From: Pinus tabuliformis
Lineage: Eukaryota; Streptophyta; Pinopsida; Pinales; Pinaceae
Assembly: GCA_031772625.1 (NCBI GenBank)
Contig: CM062817.1
Location: 948,660,327 to 948,724,326 of the forward strand
Reading direction: 5' to 3'
Length of the DNA stretch: 64,000 bases
The notes below the pieces were generated by a model. The model was not told where the DNA came from and searched no databases. It saw only the letters and a program-made list of their open reading frames with translations. How positions within the stretch are numbered: position 1 is the stretch's first letter; every line of letters begins with the position of its first letter. This document shows positions 1 through 10,269 of the stretch, one piece after another. Both the position numbers and the translations under genes were made by a program.

Positions 1-389
1 CATGGATAGAATCATACTATTTCAGGAAGTAGAAATGAAGACCCTGGATCTAGTTTCCACCATCCAGGCTGCGAGGAGTTTTGTATTCATTGTATAGTAG
101 ACTAACTATAAACAGATGGTTGTGTCCATACTGTGTCTACAAGAGTCTATGATTATGATGTATTGTGAAATCATTCCGATATCAGAGCAATAGTTAGTTT
201 GTTAGTTAAAATTTTCAACCTGAGTATGGGAATGCCTACCTCAGCGATGATATGATCTTATATATCTATTTTGTGTTGAATACTTGTAGGTTCCGACTGG
301 GCTCTCCACAAGATAATCCTTGAAATGATAAAGTAATTCACCCTTCCTAGATGATATGAAACCCTAATCTACTACAGGCTTCGCACTTT
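1..389 (+). other. 3' untranslated internal region of A1
   Basis: Non-coding sequence that is nearly identical to 4209-4598 and more distantly related, in reverse complement, to about 48830-49200 of element H. It precedes the polypurine tract and 3' LTR. No convincing reading frame is present. Confidence 0.75.
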
Positions 390-400
390 GGGGGGAAATC
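390..400 (+). other. Polypurine tract of A1
   Basis: The purine run GGGGGGAAAT sits one base before the TGTTACAC start of the LTR at 401. This is the expected primer for plus-strand DNA synthesis and shows that 401-1452 is a 3' LTR on the plus strand. The same tract recurs at 4600-4608 before the second LTR. Confidence 0.8.
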
Positions 401-772
401 TGTTACACTAAAATTTGTCACCATGACTATTTGTAGTTAGTATGGCTCCATCAACTGTCATACTATCCTCCTTGGCAAGTCTTATACCTCTGCTCTTCAT
501 GTCAAACTCCAAGAAAGAGAGAAAGTCTTTAAAAATCTATATAACTCTGGGTACGCAGTTTCTCTTAGCCTTACCTGCGTGTATGCACCTCAAGTTCACA
601 TTACCTGCGTACTTGTACGCTCTGTCTGTAAAGGGATGGGTGCGTACCCCTGTAAAGGTCAAAAGGCGCGAGTTTTACTTCAAAAAAGTTACTTGTGGTC
701 GATTCTAGAGCATTCTAGAAGTTTGTTTGACGTGTATTGAGCGCCTCCAGATGGTTCATGTATCCCTATGAA

Positions 773-836
773 AGAGGAACTTATCCCATCAAGAGGGGAG
801 CTATCCCATTCAAATAGGGGCTTATCCCATTGATGG
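773..836 (+). promoter_or_regulatory. Triplicated CTTATCCCAT motif in the A LTR
   Basis: Three spaced copies of (C)TTATCCCAT (around 780-790, 801-811 and 820-831) lie about 40-90 bp upstream of the TATA box. They recur in the second LTR at about 4989-5040. GGGATAA-type words resemble the I-box/MYB-related sites of plant promoters. Their spacing ahead of the TATA box suggests LTR promoter elements; function is inferred. Confidence 0.5.
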
Positions 837-864
837 TGGACCTGATTAACTTCCTCTAAAGCAC

Positions 865-872
865 TATAAATA
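865..872 (+). promoter_or_regulatory. TATA box of the A1 LTR promoter
   Basis: TATAAATA in the middle of the LTR, conserved at 5074-5081 in the second LTR. Its position and the preceding repeated motifs fit the U3 promoter of an LTR retrotransposon. Confidence 0.6.
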
Positions 873-1452
873 CAGGCATTGGGCCAGAGGGAGGAGAGGT
901 TGAAAGCTGAACATTCATAAGGGTAGATTCTGCTGGAATTAGGACTCCCTTATAGAGCTTGAGAGGAGAGATTCCCATCCTTTCCTAGCCTTATTTGGAA
1001 GTGGGTGAGCTGATCAAAGTAAAGGAAAACTCTTGCTGGACCCTGGGAGGGACCTGCACAACACCAAGGCTCAGGTTGTGATGGTTTCTTTTCTTTCCAC
1101 TTAATACAAATAAACTCACTTTTCTCAACATATTGTTATACATGATTTGTTTCATATACTCCTTGGTCTGTATGATGAATATGTGTTATTTTATAAGTTT
1201 ATCAGGTGCTATGTAATCTTTTGGCTTGTTAAGTGAATGCAGGTTTCGAAGAGAAGGAGGAGCTCATCCGGATCGGCGAGGCTGGACTACTACAAAGCAT
1301 TGGACTAAAGGTATGCTATAAACACCTGATTACTTGTATTCTAAATGCATATTTAGAGAAAGGTAGTGTTTACTTGTCTTGTTTGTCACTAGAAAGCCTT
1401 AGCTTCTAGGGAGGTCGGTTTTGTCCGCAAAATTGACTCTTTCCGCATGACA

Positions 1453-1628
1453 ATTTCTCTTAGCCTTACCTGCGTGTACGCACCTCAAGTTCACATTACC
1501 TACGTACGTGTATGCTCTGTCTGTAAAGGGATGGGTGCGTACCCCTGTAAAGGTCAAAAGGCGCGAGTTTTACTTCAAAAAAGTTACTTGTGGTCGATTC
1601 TAGAGCATTCTAGAAGTTTGTTTGACAT
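1453..1628 (+). repeat. LTR fragment of A2 next to the end of A1
   Basis: This stretch repeats LTR positions 557-732 (about 157-332 bp into the LTR) directly after the CATGACA end of the A1 LTR. It then jumps at once into the hairpin array. It looks like the downstream part of the A2 5' LTR into which A1 integrated, with a later or pre-existing deletion removing the remaining LTR and all coding sequence. Confidence 0.65.
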
Positions 1629-1636
1629 GATCAATG

Positions 1637-1857
1637 GTGCGAGCATAGTTCCTTGTCTTGTGTCAAGCTCATTAAAAAATGAAACAAGGAGTTGCGAGCA
1701 TAGTTCCTTGTCTTGTGTCAAGCTCGTTAAAAAATGAAACAAGGAGTCGCGAGCATAGTTCCTTGTCTTGTGTCAAGCTCGTTAAAAAATGAAACAAGGA
1801 GTTTCGAGGATAGTTCCTTGTCTTGTGTCAACCTCGTTAAAAAATGAAACAAGGATA
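1637..1857 (+). repeat. 55-bp tandem repeats at the start of the hairpin array
   Basis: Four head-to-tail copies of a 55-bp unit that begins GCGAGCATAGTTCCTTG. Each contains the arms TCCTTGT and ACAAGGA (first pair 1650-1656 and 1684-1690) around the constant core AAGCTCGTTAAAAAATG. More diverged copies continue to about 2120 and again near 2314-2362, interrupted by unrelated AT-rich spacers. Confidence 0.85.
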
Positions 1858-3470
1858 GATTATATAGGTAGATTGTAGAAGGTAGTTATGAACATAGTTC
1901 CTTGTCTTGTGTCAAGCTCATTAAAAAATGAATCAAGGATTTTAGAGCATAGTTCCTTGTCCTGTGTCAAGCTCGTTAAAAAATGAAGCAAGGTTTTTAG
2001 AGTAAAGTTTTTGTTAGGTAGATTGTAGAGAGTTGTTATGAGCATAGTTCCTTATCTTGTGTCAAGCTCATTTAAAAAATGAAACAAGGGTTTTGAGGAT
2101 AGTTCTTTTCCTGTGTCAACCTCACTAAAAAATGAAACAACTCCCACGAGTCTTTCCAAGATTTCGAAAGTAAACCTTCATTTCATCCACCTGGTTGAAT
2201 GCAATGAAGATTGGGGGGCATGTACCTTGATTTGCGTCATTATGCTGGGGGCATGCGAACTTATAACAAGCATAGTTTCTCGTTTCAAGCTTGCGTAAAC
2301 ATGAAACCGAAACCGAGCATAGTTCTTTTCCTGTGTCAAGCTCGTTAAAAAATGAAACAAATCGTCCTCTACTTGAGTCGAGAGTTTGACTAGATCTCAA
2401 ATGTTAAGTTGTATATTTAGGTTAGTTATTTCAGTGTTTTGCATAATTTTCTTATAGTTTTAGGTTGAGTCTTTCAAATGATATCGTACAAGAACCTTCA
2501 TTCCATCCAGCTTGTACTTAGTTGAATGAAATGAAGCTGGGGGGCATGCGCTCTAGCAGTTACGCTTAGGGGGCATCAAGCACAGTTTTCTCTCTGTTTC
2601 AAGCTTGTGTAAAAATGAAACTACTTTGAAGCATAGTTTTTCTCTGTTTCAAGCTTTTGTAAAAATCAAACCTATCTCGAGTCAATTTCAGTTATTTTCA
2701 AGACTCGTTAAACTCATGAAAATACCGAGATTATTTTGCTATCTTTCATTCTCGTAAAACAAATGAAAATGTCGAGTTATTTTTGTCTTTTCCTGCTCGT
2801 AAATTAAATTGAAAGTCGGACATATGAGTACATTTTTATCATTTTTTCGAACTCGTTAAAACTTACGAAAAAGTGAAACCTTAGAGTCATCTTTAAGCCC
2901 TTTTCTGACTCCTAAAACATGAAAAGATTGCCGAGCGTTTCTTTTACACTCGTTAACACGGAATTAAAAGACGGTCCCCTTATAGCCCTTTTCTGACCGT
3001 AAAAACAGGAAAAGATTGCCGGATTTTTGTCGTTTCAAATTCGATACTAGAAATAAAAAGACGTGTCCTTGATCGCTTTTTACTTTTCAGGTCAAAGACA
3101 CTAATCATGAAAGTACTCCTTGGTCGTAAAAGATCAAGCGGTTCTCTCAAGTATTATTTTATACTTTTTTGGGCTTGGAAGACACAAATTTACGAAAAAG
3201 TTCAACCATGGTGTCTTCTTAAGTTTTTCAGACTCTCTAAAATTGAAAAATGCCGAGTTTCTCCTATACTGGACTCGTTAAAATTTCACAGTAAAGGACC
3301 TGTTCGATTACAAACAGGAACGGGAGTCTTCTTAAGTTTTTCAGACTCTCTAAAATTGAAAAACGCCGAGTTTCTCCTATACTGGACTCGTTAAAATTTG
3401 ACAATAAAGGACCTGTTCAATTACAAACAGGAACGGACCACTCCTTCTTAGGGTTAGAATCTAAACTAAG
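1637..3470 (+). repeat. Array of hairpins with constant loop and changing stems (A2)
   Basis: Successive units have the form stem, about 12-27 nt of loop containing CTCGTTAAAA, then complementary stem, often followed by (C)CGAG. Stems seen: TATTTTCA/TGAAAATA (2693-2700, 2717-2724), TTTCATT/AATGAAA (2744, 2762), CATTTTTTCG/CGAAAAAGTG with one wobble (2840, 2866), CTTTTC/GAAAAG (2900, 2921), TCTTTTA/TAAAAGA (2940, 2965), TTTTTCA/TGAAAAA (3224, 3244) and GTTTTTCA/TGAAAAAC (3336, 3357). Because the stem differs between units while pairing is kept, pairing itself seems to be what is preserved. No protein-coding frame explains it. A homologous array in the sense orientation of element H lies at 49870-50725. 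Confidence 0.75.
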
Positions 3471-4599
3471 TTGGACTCATCCGAAGGATGAGCTTATAAT
3501 CAAGCATATGTTATCCTCCTCAAGCTTGTAAAAAATAAAGAGGTACTTGCCAGAAATGGTTGGGGAAAAGAGAGAAAAATGAGCCTATTTGTTATCCTTT
3601 GTCTCAGAAGAAGCCTTATCACCACTCTTGAACACGACACTTTTCATTCACCTAGGTTGGGAAATCCTTTGCCTAACAGTTGATCAAACAACATTGAAAA
3701 TATTCAACCGGTTCTAGGTATTAACTTTGAGTCAATTGTCACCAAGCCATCTGTTGTGTCGTTATGTGTTCAAGAGGTCACTACAAATAAACCATTCATC
3801 TACAAAATACCTTTCATCCATCTTGACCATCCCTGAGTCAGTCCTTACAGCTACATTTCTTCAACTTGATCTATGATTTCATGTTGTGGGCTTGCCTACG
3901 ATGGATCGCTTTCTATCGACATCAGCACATTATCTACAAAGATGATCTAGAAATCGTCAGTACCTTGAAATATGCATGCATCAATGGCAAGTTTCTCGCC
4001 TTTGACGACAGTTTACATCATTGACTTTCGATCGAAGGATTCCGTGACATGTTCGACATCAACACATTCATTCACATCTCATGGATTGTACTGGGTACTT
4101 TGAGAACCATTGACATCACTGGTGGTATCTCTCACACTTGTTAAAAGTTTACATCATCGACTGGTAATCAAGTGGTTTCTACCATGTTCGACATCAACTC
4201 ATTTATTCGCATGGATAGAATCGTACCATTTCGGGAAGTAGAAACGAAGACCCTGGATCTAGTTTCCACCATCCAGGCTATGAGGAGTTTTGTATTCATT
4301 ATATAGTAGACTAATCATAAACAGATGGCTGCGTCCATACTGTGTCTACATGAGTCTATGATTATGATGTACTGTGAAATCATTCCTATATCAGAGCAGT
4401 AGTTAGTTTCTTAGTTAAAGTTTTTGATCTGAGTATGGGAATGCCTACCTCAGCGATGATATGATCTCATATATGTATTTTGTGTTGAATATTTGCATGT
4501 TCCAACTGGGCTCTCCACATGATAATCCTTGAAATGATAAAGTACTTCACCCTTCCTAGATGATATGAAACCCTAATCTACTACAGGCTTCGCACTTTA
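3471..4599 (+). other. Conserved 3' untranslated region of A2
   Basis: Non-coding sequence between the hairpin array and the polypurine tract. It includes a hairpin-like CATATGTTATCC/AAGCTTG block near 3500-3530 and ends in the roughly 400 bp also found at 1-400. Its reverse complement is recognisable in element H (about 48830-49930), for example in the shared words around ACTGGTAATCAAG and GGATCTAGTTTC. This places A and H in one family. I see no gene in it. Confidence 0.7.
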
Positions 4600-4609
4600 G
4601 GGGGAAATA

Positions 4610-5661
4610 TGTTACACTAAAATTTTTCACCATGACTATTTGCAGTTAGTATGGCTCCATCAACTGTCATACTATCCTCCTTGGCAAGTCTTACACCTCT
4701 GCTCCTCATGTCAAACCCCAAGAAAGAGAGAAAGTCTTTAAAAATCTATATATCTCTGGGTACGTAGTTTCTCTTAGCCTTCCCTGCGTGTACGCACCTC
4801 AAGTTCACATTCCCTGCGTACTTGTACGCTCTGTCTGTAAAGGGGTGGGTGCGTACCACTGTAAAGGTCAAAAGGCGCGAGTTTTACTCCAAAAAAGTTA
4901 CTTGTTGTCGATTCTAGAGAATTCTAGAAGATGGTTTGACGTGGATTGAGCGCCTCCAGATGGTTCATGCATCCCTGTGAAAGAGGAGCTTATCCCATCA
5001 AGAGGGGAGATATCCCACTCAAAGAGGGGCTTATCCCATTGATGATGGACCTGATTAACTTCCTCCTAAGCACTATAAATACAGGCATTGGGCCAGAGGG
5101 AGGGGAGGTTGAAAGCTGAACATTCCTAAGGGTAGATGCTGCTGGAATTAGGACTCCCTTATAGAGCTTGAGAGGAGAGATTCCCATCCTTTCTTAGCCT
5201 TATTTGGAAGTGGGTGAGCTGATCAAAGTAAAGGAAAACTCTTGCTAGACCCTGGGAGGGACCTGCATAACACCAAGGCTCAGGTTGTAATGGTTTCTTT
5301 TGTTTCCACTTAATACAATTAAACTCACTTTTCTCAACAGATTGTTATACATGATTTGTTTCATATACTCCTTGGTCTGTATGATGAATATGTGTTATTT
5401 TATAAGTTTATCAGGTGCTATGTAATCTTTTGGCTTGTTAAGTGAATGTAGGTTTCGAAGAGAAGGAGGAGCTCATTCGGATCGACGAGGCTGGACTACT
5501 ACAAAGCATTGGACTAAAGGTATGTTATAAACACCTGATTACTTGTATTCTAAATGCATATTTAGAGAAAGGTAGTGTTTACTTGTCTTGTTTGTCACTA
5601 GAAAGCCTTAGCTTCTAGGGAGGTCGGTTTTGTTCGCAAAATTGACTCTTTCCGCATGACA
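4610..5661 (+). repeat. 3' LTR of element A2
   Basis: Full-length 1052-bp LTR matching 401-1452, preceded by the purine tract AGGGGGAAATA. It contains TATAAATA at 5074-5081 and three TATCCC motifs at about 4989-5040. It ends GCATGACA and is followed by AGGAT and then RT codons of element B, so it marks the insertion point of A2 in B. Confidence 0.85.
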
Positions 5662-6330
5662 AGGATCAATTCTGATCCCATCCTTTGATATGATGTGGCC
5701 AAGTAATTTGCCTTCTTCAAGGCCAAACAGAGACTTCTTGGGGTTCAAGGAAATGCCATATTTCCTACATGTCATGAAAATTTGCCTAAGATGCTTGAGG
5801 TGTTCTTCATCAGATTTGGAAAATGGGGTTAAGTCATCAAGGTAGACAACTAGGAAGTCATGTATTTCTTTGGTGAAAGCAATATCCATTGCTCGTTGAA
5901 AGGTAGGACCAGTGTTTTTAAGTCCGAATGGCATCTTTACATACTTAAATGTTCCCCAGGGTGTGGTAAAAGTTGTTTTGTCTTGGTCATCTGGGTGACA
6001 AAGTATTTGGTTGAAACCTGAAAAACCATCTAGTAAAGAGATTCTAGATGAACCCACTACTCTCTGCAATATGTGGTCCATTTTGGGCAGAGGATAGTGG
6101 TCTTTAAAGGAGACTTGATTTAAATTTTTGAGATCTAGGAAAAGTCTGATTTCACCTGTTTTTTTTCTCGTAGGGACAAGATTGGATACCCATTCGGAGA
6201 ATCTGATGGGTGCTATAATGCCTGCTTCAAACATCCTCTTTACTTCTTTCTCAATCAGGGTAAGAAGCATGGGGTTAATTCTTCTATTTTTCTGCTTGAA
6301 GGGTTTCTGGTTTGGTTTAAAGGAATGGTG
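5662..6330 (-). pseudogene. Reverse transcriptase of element B, truncated by A2
   Basis: RNA-dependent DNA polymerase domain of Ty3/gypsy type. Visible RT motifs include LFLDLKNLNQV, YPLPKMDHIL, SLLDGFSGFNQI, TTFTTPWGTFKYVKMPFGL and the catalytic YLDD box in VVYLDDLT, followed by GISLNPKKS and LGHIISKDG. The frame is shifted from the upstream protease-RNase H frame by a one-base deletion near 6330, where the related element G keeps one more base. After the IDP codons the sequence runs directly into the A2 LTR, so the connection and native RNase H domains are missing. In an intact element this enzyme would copy the element RNA in Gag particles. Confidence 0.88.
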
Positions 6331-8489
6331 TACTGGATCACCGAGGTGTCATAGGATTTCAGATCCTCATAGCTCCAAGCAAATACATCTTGAAATTCTT
6401 TGAATAAGTCAATGTACTTGGGCTTTAGATCGTGTGGTAGATTTTTGGACAGTTTGATCATTTTCGGATTTTCTGGTGTCCCGATGTTGTGTTCTTCTAT
6501 TTTAGTGTTTATGGGTTGCAATTTTGGTTTTCTGGGAACGTCATTAGAGTCAAACATGTCTTCTAGCAGGGTTAGACTAGCAGGCAAAAAATTGTCTTTT
6601 AGCTCAATGATTTCTGCCTCTGTTTTGTCTATTTCTTCTACTTGTGTTTGTTTCAGTTGTTCTATGTTTTGTTTGTCAAAAACAGTCGGTTTCAGAATCT
6701 GTCTGGCTGTTGCAATTGTTACAGCCTGCTGATTTTCATATGTTTGCTGTTCTGGATCTGTCATGGCATCCATGTCAATGTCGATACTTGAAAACTCATG
6801 CTCAAGGGTGAGGAAATTATTAATCTGGGCATCATTTTTGAATACTTGCCAGTCTTTAACGTTATTTGGGACTGCGGGCCTATGTTTTATTTCAGCTGTG
6901 AAGTGATGGTTTGGGTCAAAGGGAAGCTTGCATGTACTAGCAAAGGTGGCTAGGCTATGTGCATGAATGTTGTGATTTCTGGAAATTTTGTCAAGCTTGA
7001 ATTCAATGAATGTCTGGAGTATGTTAGTAGCAGTAGTCCTATAGGCTCTCATTCTATTGTCATTGGTAACAAAATTACCTTTCATCTGTTGTATAACTAG
7101 GTCAGAGTCACCTAAGATAAACACTTTTACAGCTCCTAGAGTTTTTAGTAGTTTAAGGCCTAAAAGCAGAGCCTCATACTCTCCCTTGTTATTTGTGCAT
7201 TTGAAGTTCAGTCTGTAGGCATGTCCTTCTGCATGGTTGTTATATGTGTTGTGAATCCAAACACCTGCCCCTGCTCCTAACTTGTTGACAGAGCCATCAA
7301 ACTCTAGGTACCATGTGATTTCTTGTTTATGGTCAGTATCAAGAGTTTGAGCTGTTTCAGGATTGGGCAGATTTAAAATTTCCGTTTGGGGAACTTCTTT
7401 TGGTAGGCTGGTTGCATCAGCTGCTATGACAATTTCGTGGGTATGTGCAACCGACTCTTCGTTGATGTGTGCTTGTTGCTCTAGAGTGAAGGACTCATTA
7501 TCAATTGAAACATTTGTATCATCAATAAACAAAATAAGTGAATCCATATCAGAGTGGATTGAGTAAATGGGAAAATTTTCAGGCTTACTTTCACTACTCA
7601 CTACATACTTCATGAGCGTTTCTCTGTACAGTATCTTTGGTTGCCCAAAGACTGAAATAGTAGCGTAGGAAATGCCTAATTGAAGGGATCCTTGGAGCTT
7701 TGCTCCCCATGATCTTGACAGGAGCATACCGTACTTTGGTGGAATGTCAGCAACCACTACATCCATGAGGATGGTCTTGTTGGGATATTGGACTAAAGAG
7801 ACACACAAGTCTTTGATGAGGCCTAAACATTTCACTTGACTTGAGTCAAATGAGTACAGATCTTTGTAAGGTCTTGTAACATCAAGATTCAGTTTTTCCA
7901 TAACTGCTTTGGGCATAAGATTATGCGATGCCCCTGAGTCAAACATAGCATTGTGTAAAACTTTATCATGTATATGCAAGCTGACATAAAAGGGTGGGAC
8001 AGGTCCATGGGTTGATTTTCCGTTAACTTCTGGGCCAAATAGCAGCTCTGGGGTGTCGTCTAAAACATTTACATCATCCTTATTTTCTGGGATTTGAAGT
8101 GACCTTTGAATTTGTTGCCTATATACATCGTGTTTTGCAAGTTCAGATAGAGGGATGGCTATCTTGAGTTTTCCTATCTCTGCCTCTAAGTTAAAGGGAT
8201 TTTCTAGTGGAGTTTTGCTGTTGATAATGGCAGTTTTTTCTTTTTCATTTGCATTCTCGGCAATCTGGTCTCGCTTATCAGTGTTACGGGAAATTTCTGC
8301 TTGCGGTTTTACATTTTCAGGAGTGCTTTTTGGGACGTTGTTTGAATTTTATTTTGAGGAGGGAGGTGGCAGAGGCTGCTCAACAGAAGGTTGAGTGTCT
8401 GTTATATCTTCTACAGTCACTTGATGTGGGTTTGGGACAGTTATATCAGCTGGTTCTGTTACAACAGCTTTGTTTTTAATCTTGTTGGG
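6331..8489 (-). pseudogene. Protease, archaeal-type RNase H and RT N-terminus of element B
   Basis: From upstream to downstream on the minus strand there is first an aspartic protease with the active-site motif DSGASHNLMPK near 7940. Next comes an RNase H domain at about 6930-7310, with LEFDGS, NNKGEYEAL and LGDSDLVIQQMKG supplying the D-E-D residues. The final catalytic aspartate expected near the end of the domain is replaced in the motif NIHAHSLA (normally ADALA-like), so the enzyme is probably inactive. Then follow the linker and the first part of RT (AENPKM-like PENPKMIKLS). The frame is continuous with gag apart from TAG at 8490 and TAA at 8349. This RNase H belongs to the additional type found in Tat-lineage elements, but it lies before RT instead of after the native RNase H. 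Confidence 0.82.
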
Positions 8490-10040
8490 CTATTTGCCTT
8501 CCTTTGTCTTGCTAGGCTCAGAGATGTCAATGGTCCTAGTTCTGAGCTTATATTGTTTGTGTACTTCATACACAACAGTATCATAGCCCTGTTTGAAATC
8601 AAAAGACTCACCAGATTTAGTCTGAAATTGATTACAGTCATGTTCGTTTTGGTCTTCTTGTGTCAGGAAAGTTTGATGCTCACCCTTTAGATCCATTAAG
8701 TTCATGTGATCGTCTTCTGTTTGTTTACCAGAGGTGGATCCTTCTACATAGTTGTCTTGGAAAGGGGGTCTAATGTCATGGTCTTGGTTAGGCCTACCAG
8801 CATTTGTGTTCTGTGTTTTCCTAAAATTTGGGTTCCTTATGGTATTAGACTGTAGTCCTTCCCATGATGCTTTTCTCTCAACATTTTCTACCCTTTCTCC
8901 CAGTCTTTGCAGGCCATTTATGATAGCATCAAGCTTTTGATCAAAAGCTGAGGGTTCTTCCTTAAAGGTGGTTCTTCTTTCGGCTCTAGCTCTGTTTCTC
9001 TTAGCAATCAAATTGGCTTCTACGGTAACAGCAACATTTTGTGCGTCTGCAAGAGTTGCAGGGGCTCTTTCTTTCAACTGATATGCCATGTCAGGGTCAA
9101 AACCATCAGGAAATTTGTATAAGGCAAGGTCTGGTGGAGGCCTTAAGTTCTGTGGTATCGCATTATATACGTTATTGAATCTTGCACAGTACTCCAAAAC
9201 AGTCTCTTGAGGGCCTCTTTTGATTGTATCGTATTCGGCCAGTATGTGCAAGGGGTCTTTCTTTTTCTCCCATCTGTTAGTGAAGGATTGGTAAAGCTCA
9301 TCTGGGGTGGTTATGGAATTTGCAGCAAGTGATCTGAACCAAGTTCTTACATCACCTGTCAAACTCTGAACAAAAATTCTCATTCTTATGCTATCATCGT
9401 CTATCTCATAGTTTTCAAAATAATCTTGCATCTTTTTGGTATGCTGAATGGCTGTGAAAGGACCGGTGCTATCAAAATATGTGATTTTAGATTGGTACTC
9501 TTGAGGTAAAGCCCCAGCATTAGCAGGTAATTGCAGGGGTGCATATCTATTAGCCATATTGGCAGGTATAAGTGGAACAACGGGGATAAGTGGAACAACT
9601 GGAGTAACAGGGATAACAGGAGTAACTGGAACGCTGGAAACAACAGTAGTGTTAGCATGTGCAGTGGATGAAGGTGTGGAAGGAGTACTACGGGATGTAG
9701 ATGATGAACTGATGGAAATAGGGGATGAATGGAACAAAACCTTGACAAGAGTCGGAAAACAGCTAGGGTACGTTGTTTCAGGGCTCAAATCAGCAAAATT
9801 TTCCTGTTTTTCTTACTTCCTAATGATTTTGGGGATTATGTTAGGGTTTTCAAAAACAGCTAGAGGGTTGGGATCTGGATTTGACCTTGTATATCGTGGA
9901 TTTTTCTTGGGAGCCAGATTCTGAATTGTTTTTTGGGTATTTTTCCTGGGAATGTTTTTGTAATCGACAAGGGACTGATTACAATATGGGACAGCTTGTT
10001 TGTAACTTAAAACTAGCATGAAGATTGACTGAAGCAGCAT
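8490..10040 (-). pseudogene. Gag of element B
   Basis: Capsid-type Gag resembling the retrotransposon gag family: IFVQSLTGDVRTWFRSL, SFTNRWEKKKDP and YCARFNNVYNAIP lie in the middle, and the conserved KFPDGFDPDMAYQL follows. The N-terminal part is rich in Pro, Val, Thr and Ser and has short VTPV/VPLIP repeats. No CCHC zinc knuckle is visible. The frame is open from about 10040 with a stop near 9813 and another at 8490, after which the same frame continues into protease. The commonly predicted start at 9788 is a TTG codon, so the true start is probably upstream. It is similar in layout to the Gag of element G. Confidence 0.82.
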
Positions 10041-10250
10041 TTATTTACTCCTATTAATGCAAAGCAAAAACAGTCTCAAAGGCTTCCTGGCTGACATTCA
10101 GGCTTCATCTGTAGTTTTAAGAGATAAACAACAATTGGAAAGTTTGATTTATGGTCTCGGTAGAGCTTTCTTACCTTCTTTGTGAAACTATCTGAGGAAG
10201 TTCCCCAGTGGAGCTTTCCAACTTAATCAATAAAACTTTCTGAGGATTAG

Positions 10251-10269
10251 GTCCCCAGTGGAGTCGCCA
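10251..10269 (-). other. Primer-binding site of element B
   Basis: On the minus strand, TGGCGACTCCACTGGGGAC begins three bases after the LTR end (AACA, then TAA). The same 18-mer core adjoins the 5' LTR of element H (54281-54298) and a mutated version adjoins element G (60184-60203). It should pair with the 3' end of a tRNA ending GTCGCCA; which tRNA cannot be decided from this sequence. A second, imperfect copy of the CCCCAGTGGAG half lies at about 10202-10213. Confidence 0.8.

Larger units (their letters stand above)
401..1452 (+). repeat. 3' LTR of element A1
   Basis: A 1052-bp LTR starting TGTTACACTAAA and ending GCATGACA, matching 4610-5661 along its whole length. It contains a promoter-like TATAAATA box (865-872), a triplicated TATCCC motif upstream of it, and an AATAAA-type stretch near 1108. 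It also holds a cluster of GCGTAC/GTACGC words near 575-650, a style of CG-bearing motif seen in the LTRs of related elements. The bases after it (ATTTC) are LTR body rather than a primer-binding site, so this LTR closes an element inserted into another LTR copy. Confidence 0.85.
1..5661 (+). mobile_element. Elements A1 and A2, self-nested Tat-like Ty3/gypsy 3' portions
   Basis: Two LTRs of identical length (401-1452 and 4610-5661, 1052 bp each) lie in the same orientation. Each is preceded by a polypurine tract and by the same roughly 400-bp untranslated sequence (1-400 matches 4209-4609). Both are therefore 3' LTRs of plus-strand elements. After the first LTR comes a fragment of LTR body (1453-1628), then a hairpin array, the 3' untranslated region and the second LTR. 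The simplest reading is that A1 integrated into the 5' LTR of a related copy, A2, which has lost the rest of that LTR and its coding region. A2 ends at 5661 inside the RT gene of element B, followed by AGGAT as the likely target-site duplication; the partner copy lies left of the window. No gag or pol of A is inside the window. Confidence 0.8.

Noticed and set aside
1637-2362. CRISPR-like repeat array
   Set aside because: Units are 55-bp tandem hairpins in a plant retrotransposon, without unique spacers or cas genes.
9559-9924. Plus-strand frame with GISGTTGITG repeats
   Set aside because: It is the antisense shadow of the Pro/Val/Thr repeats in B gag.
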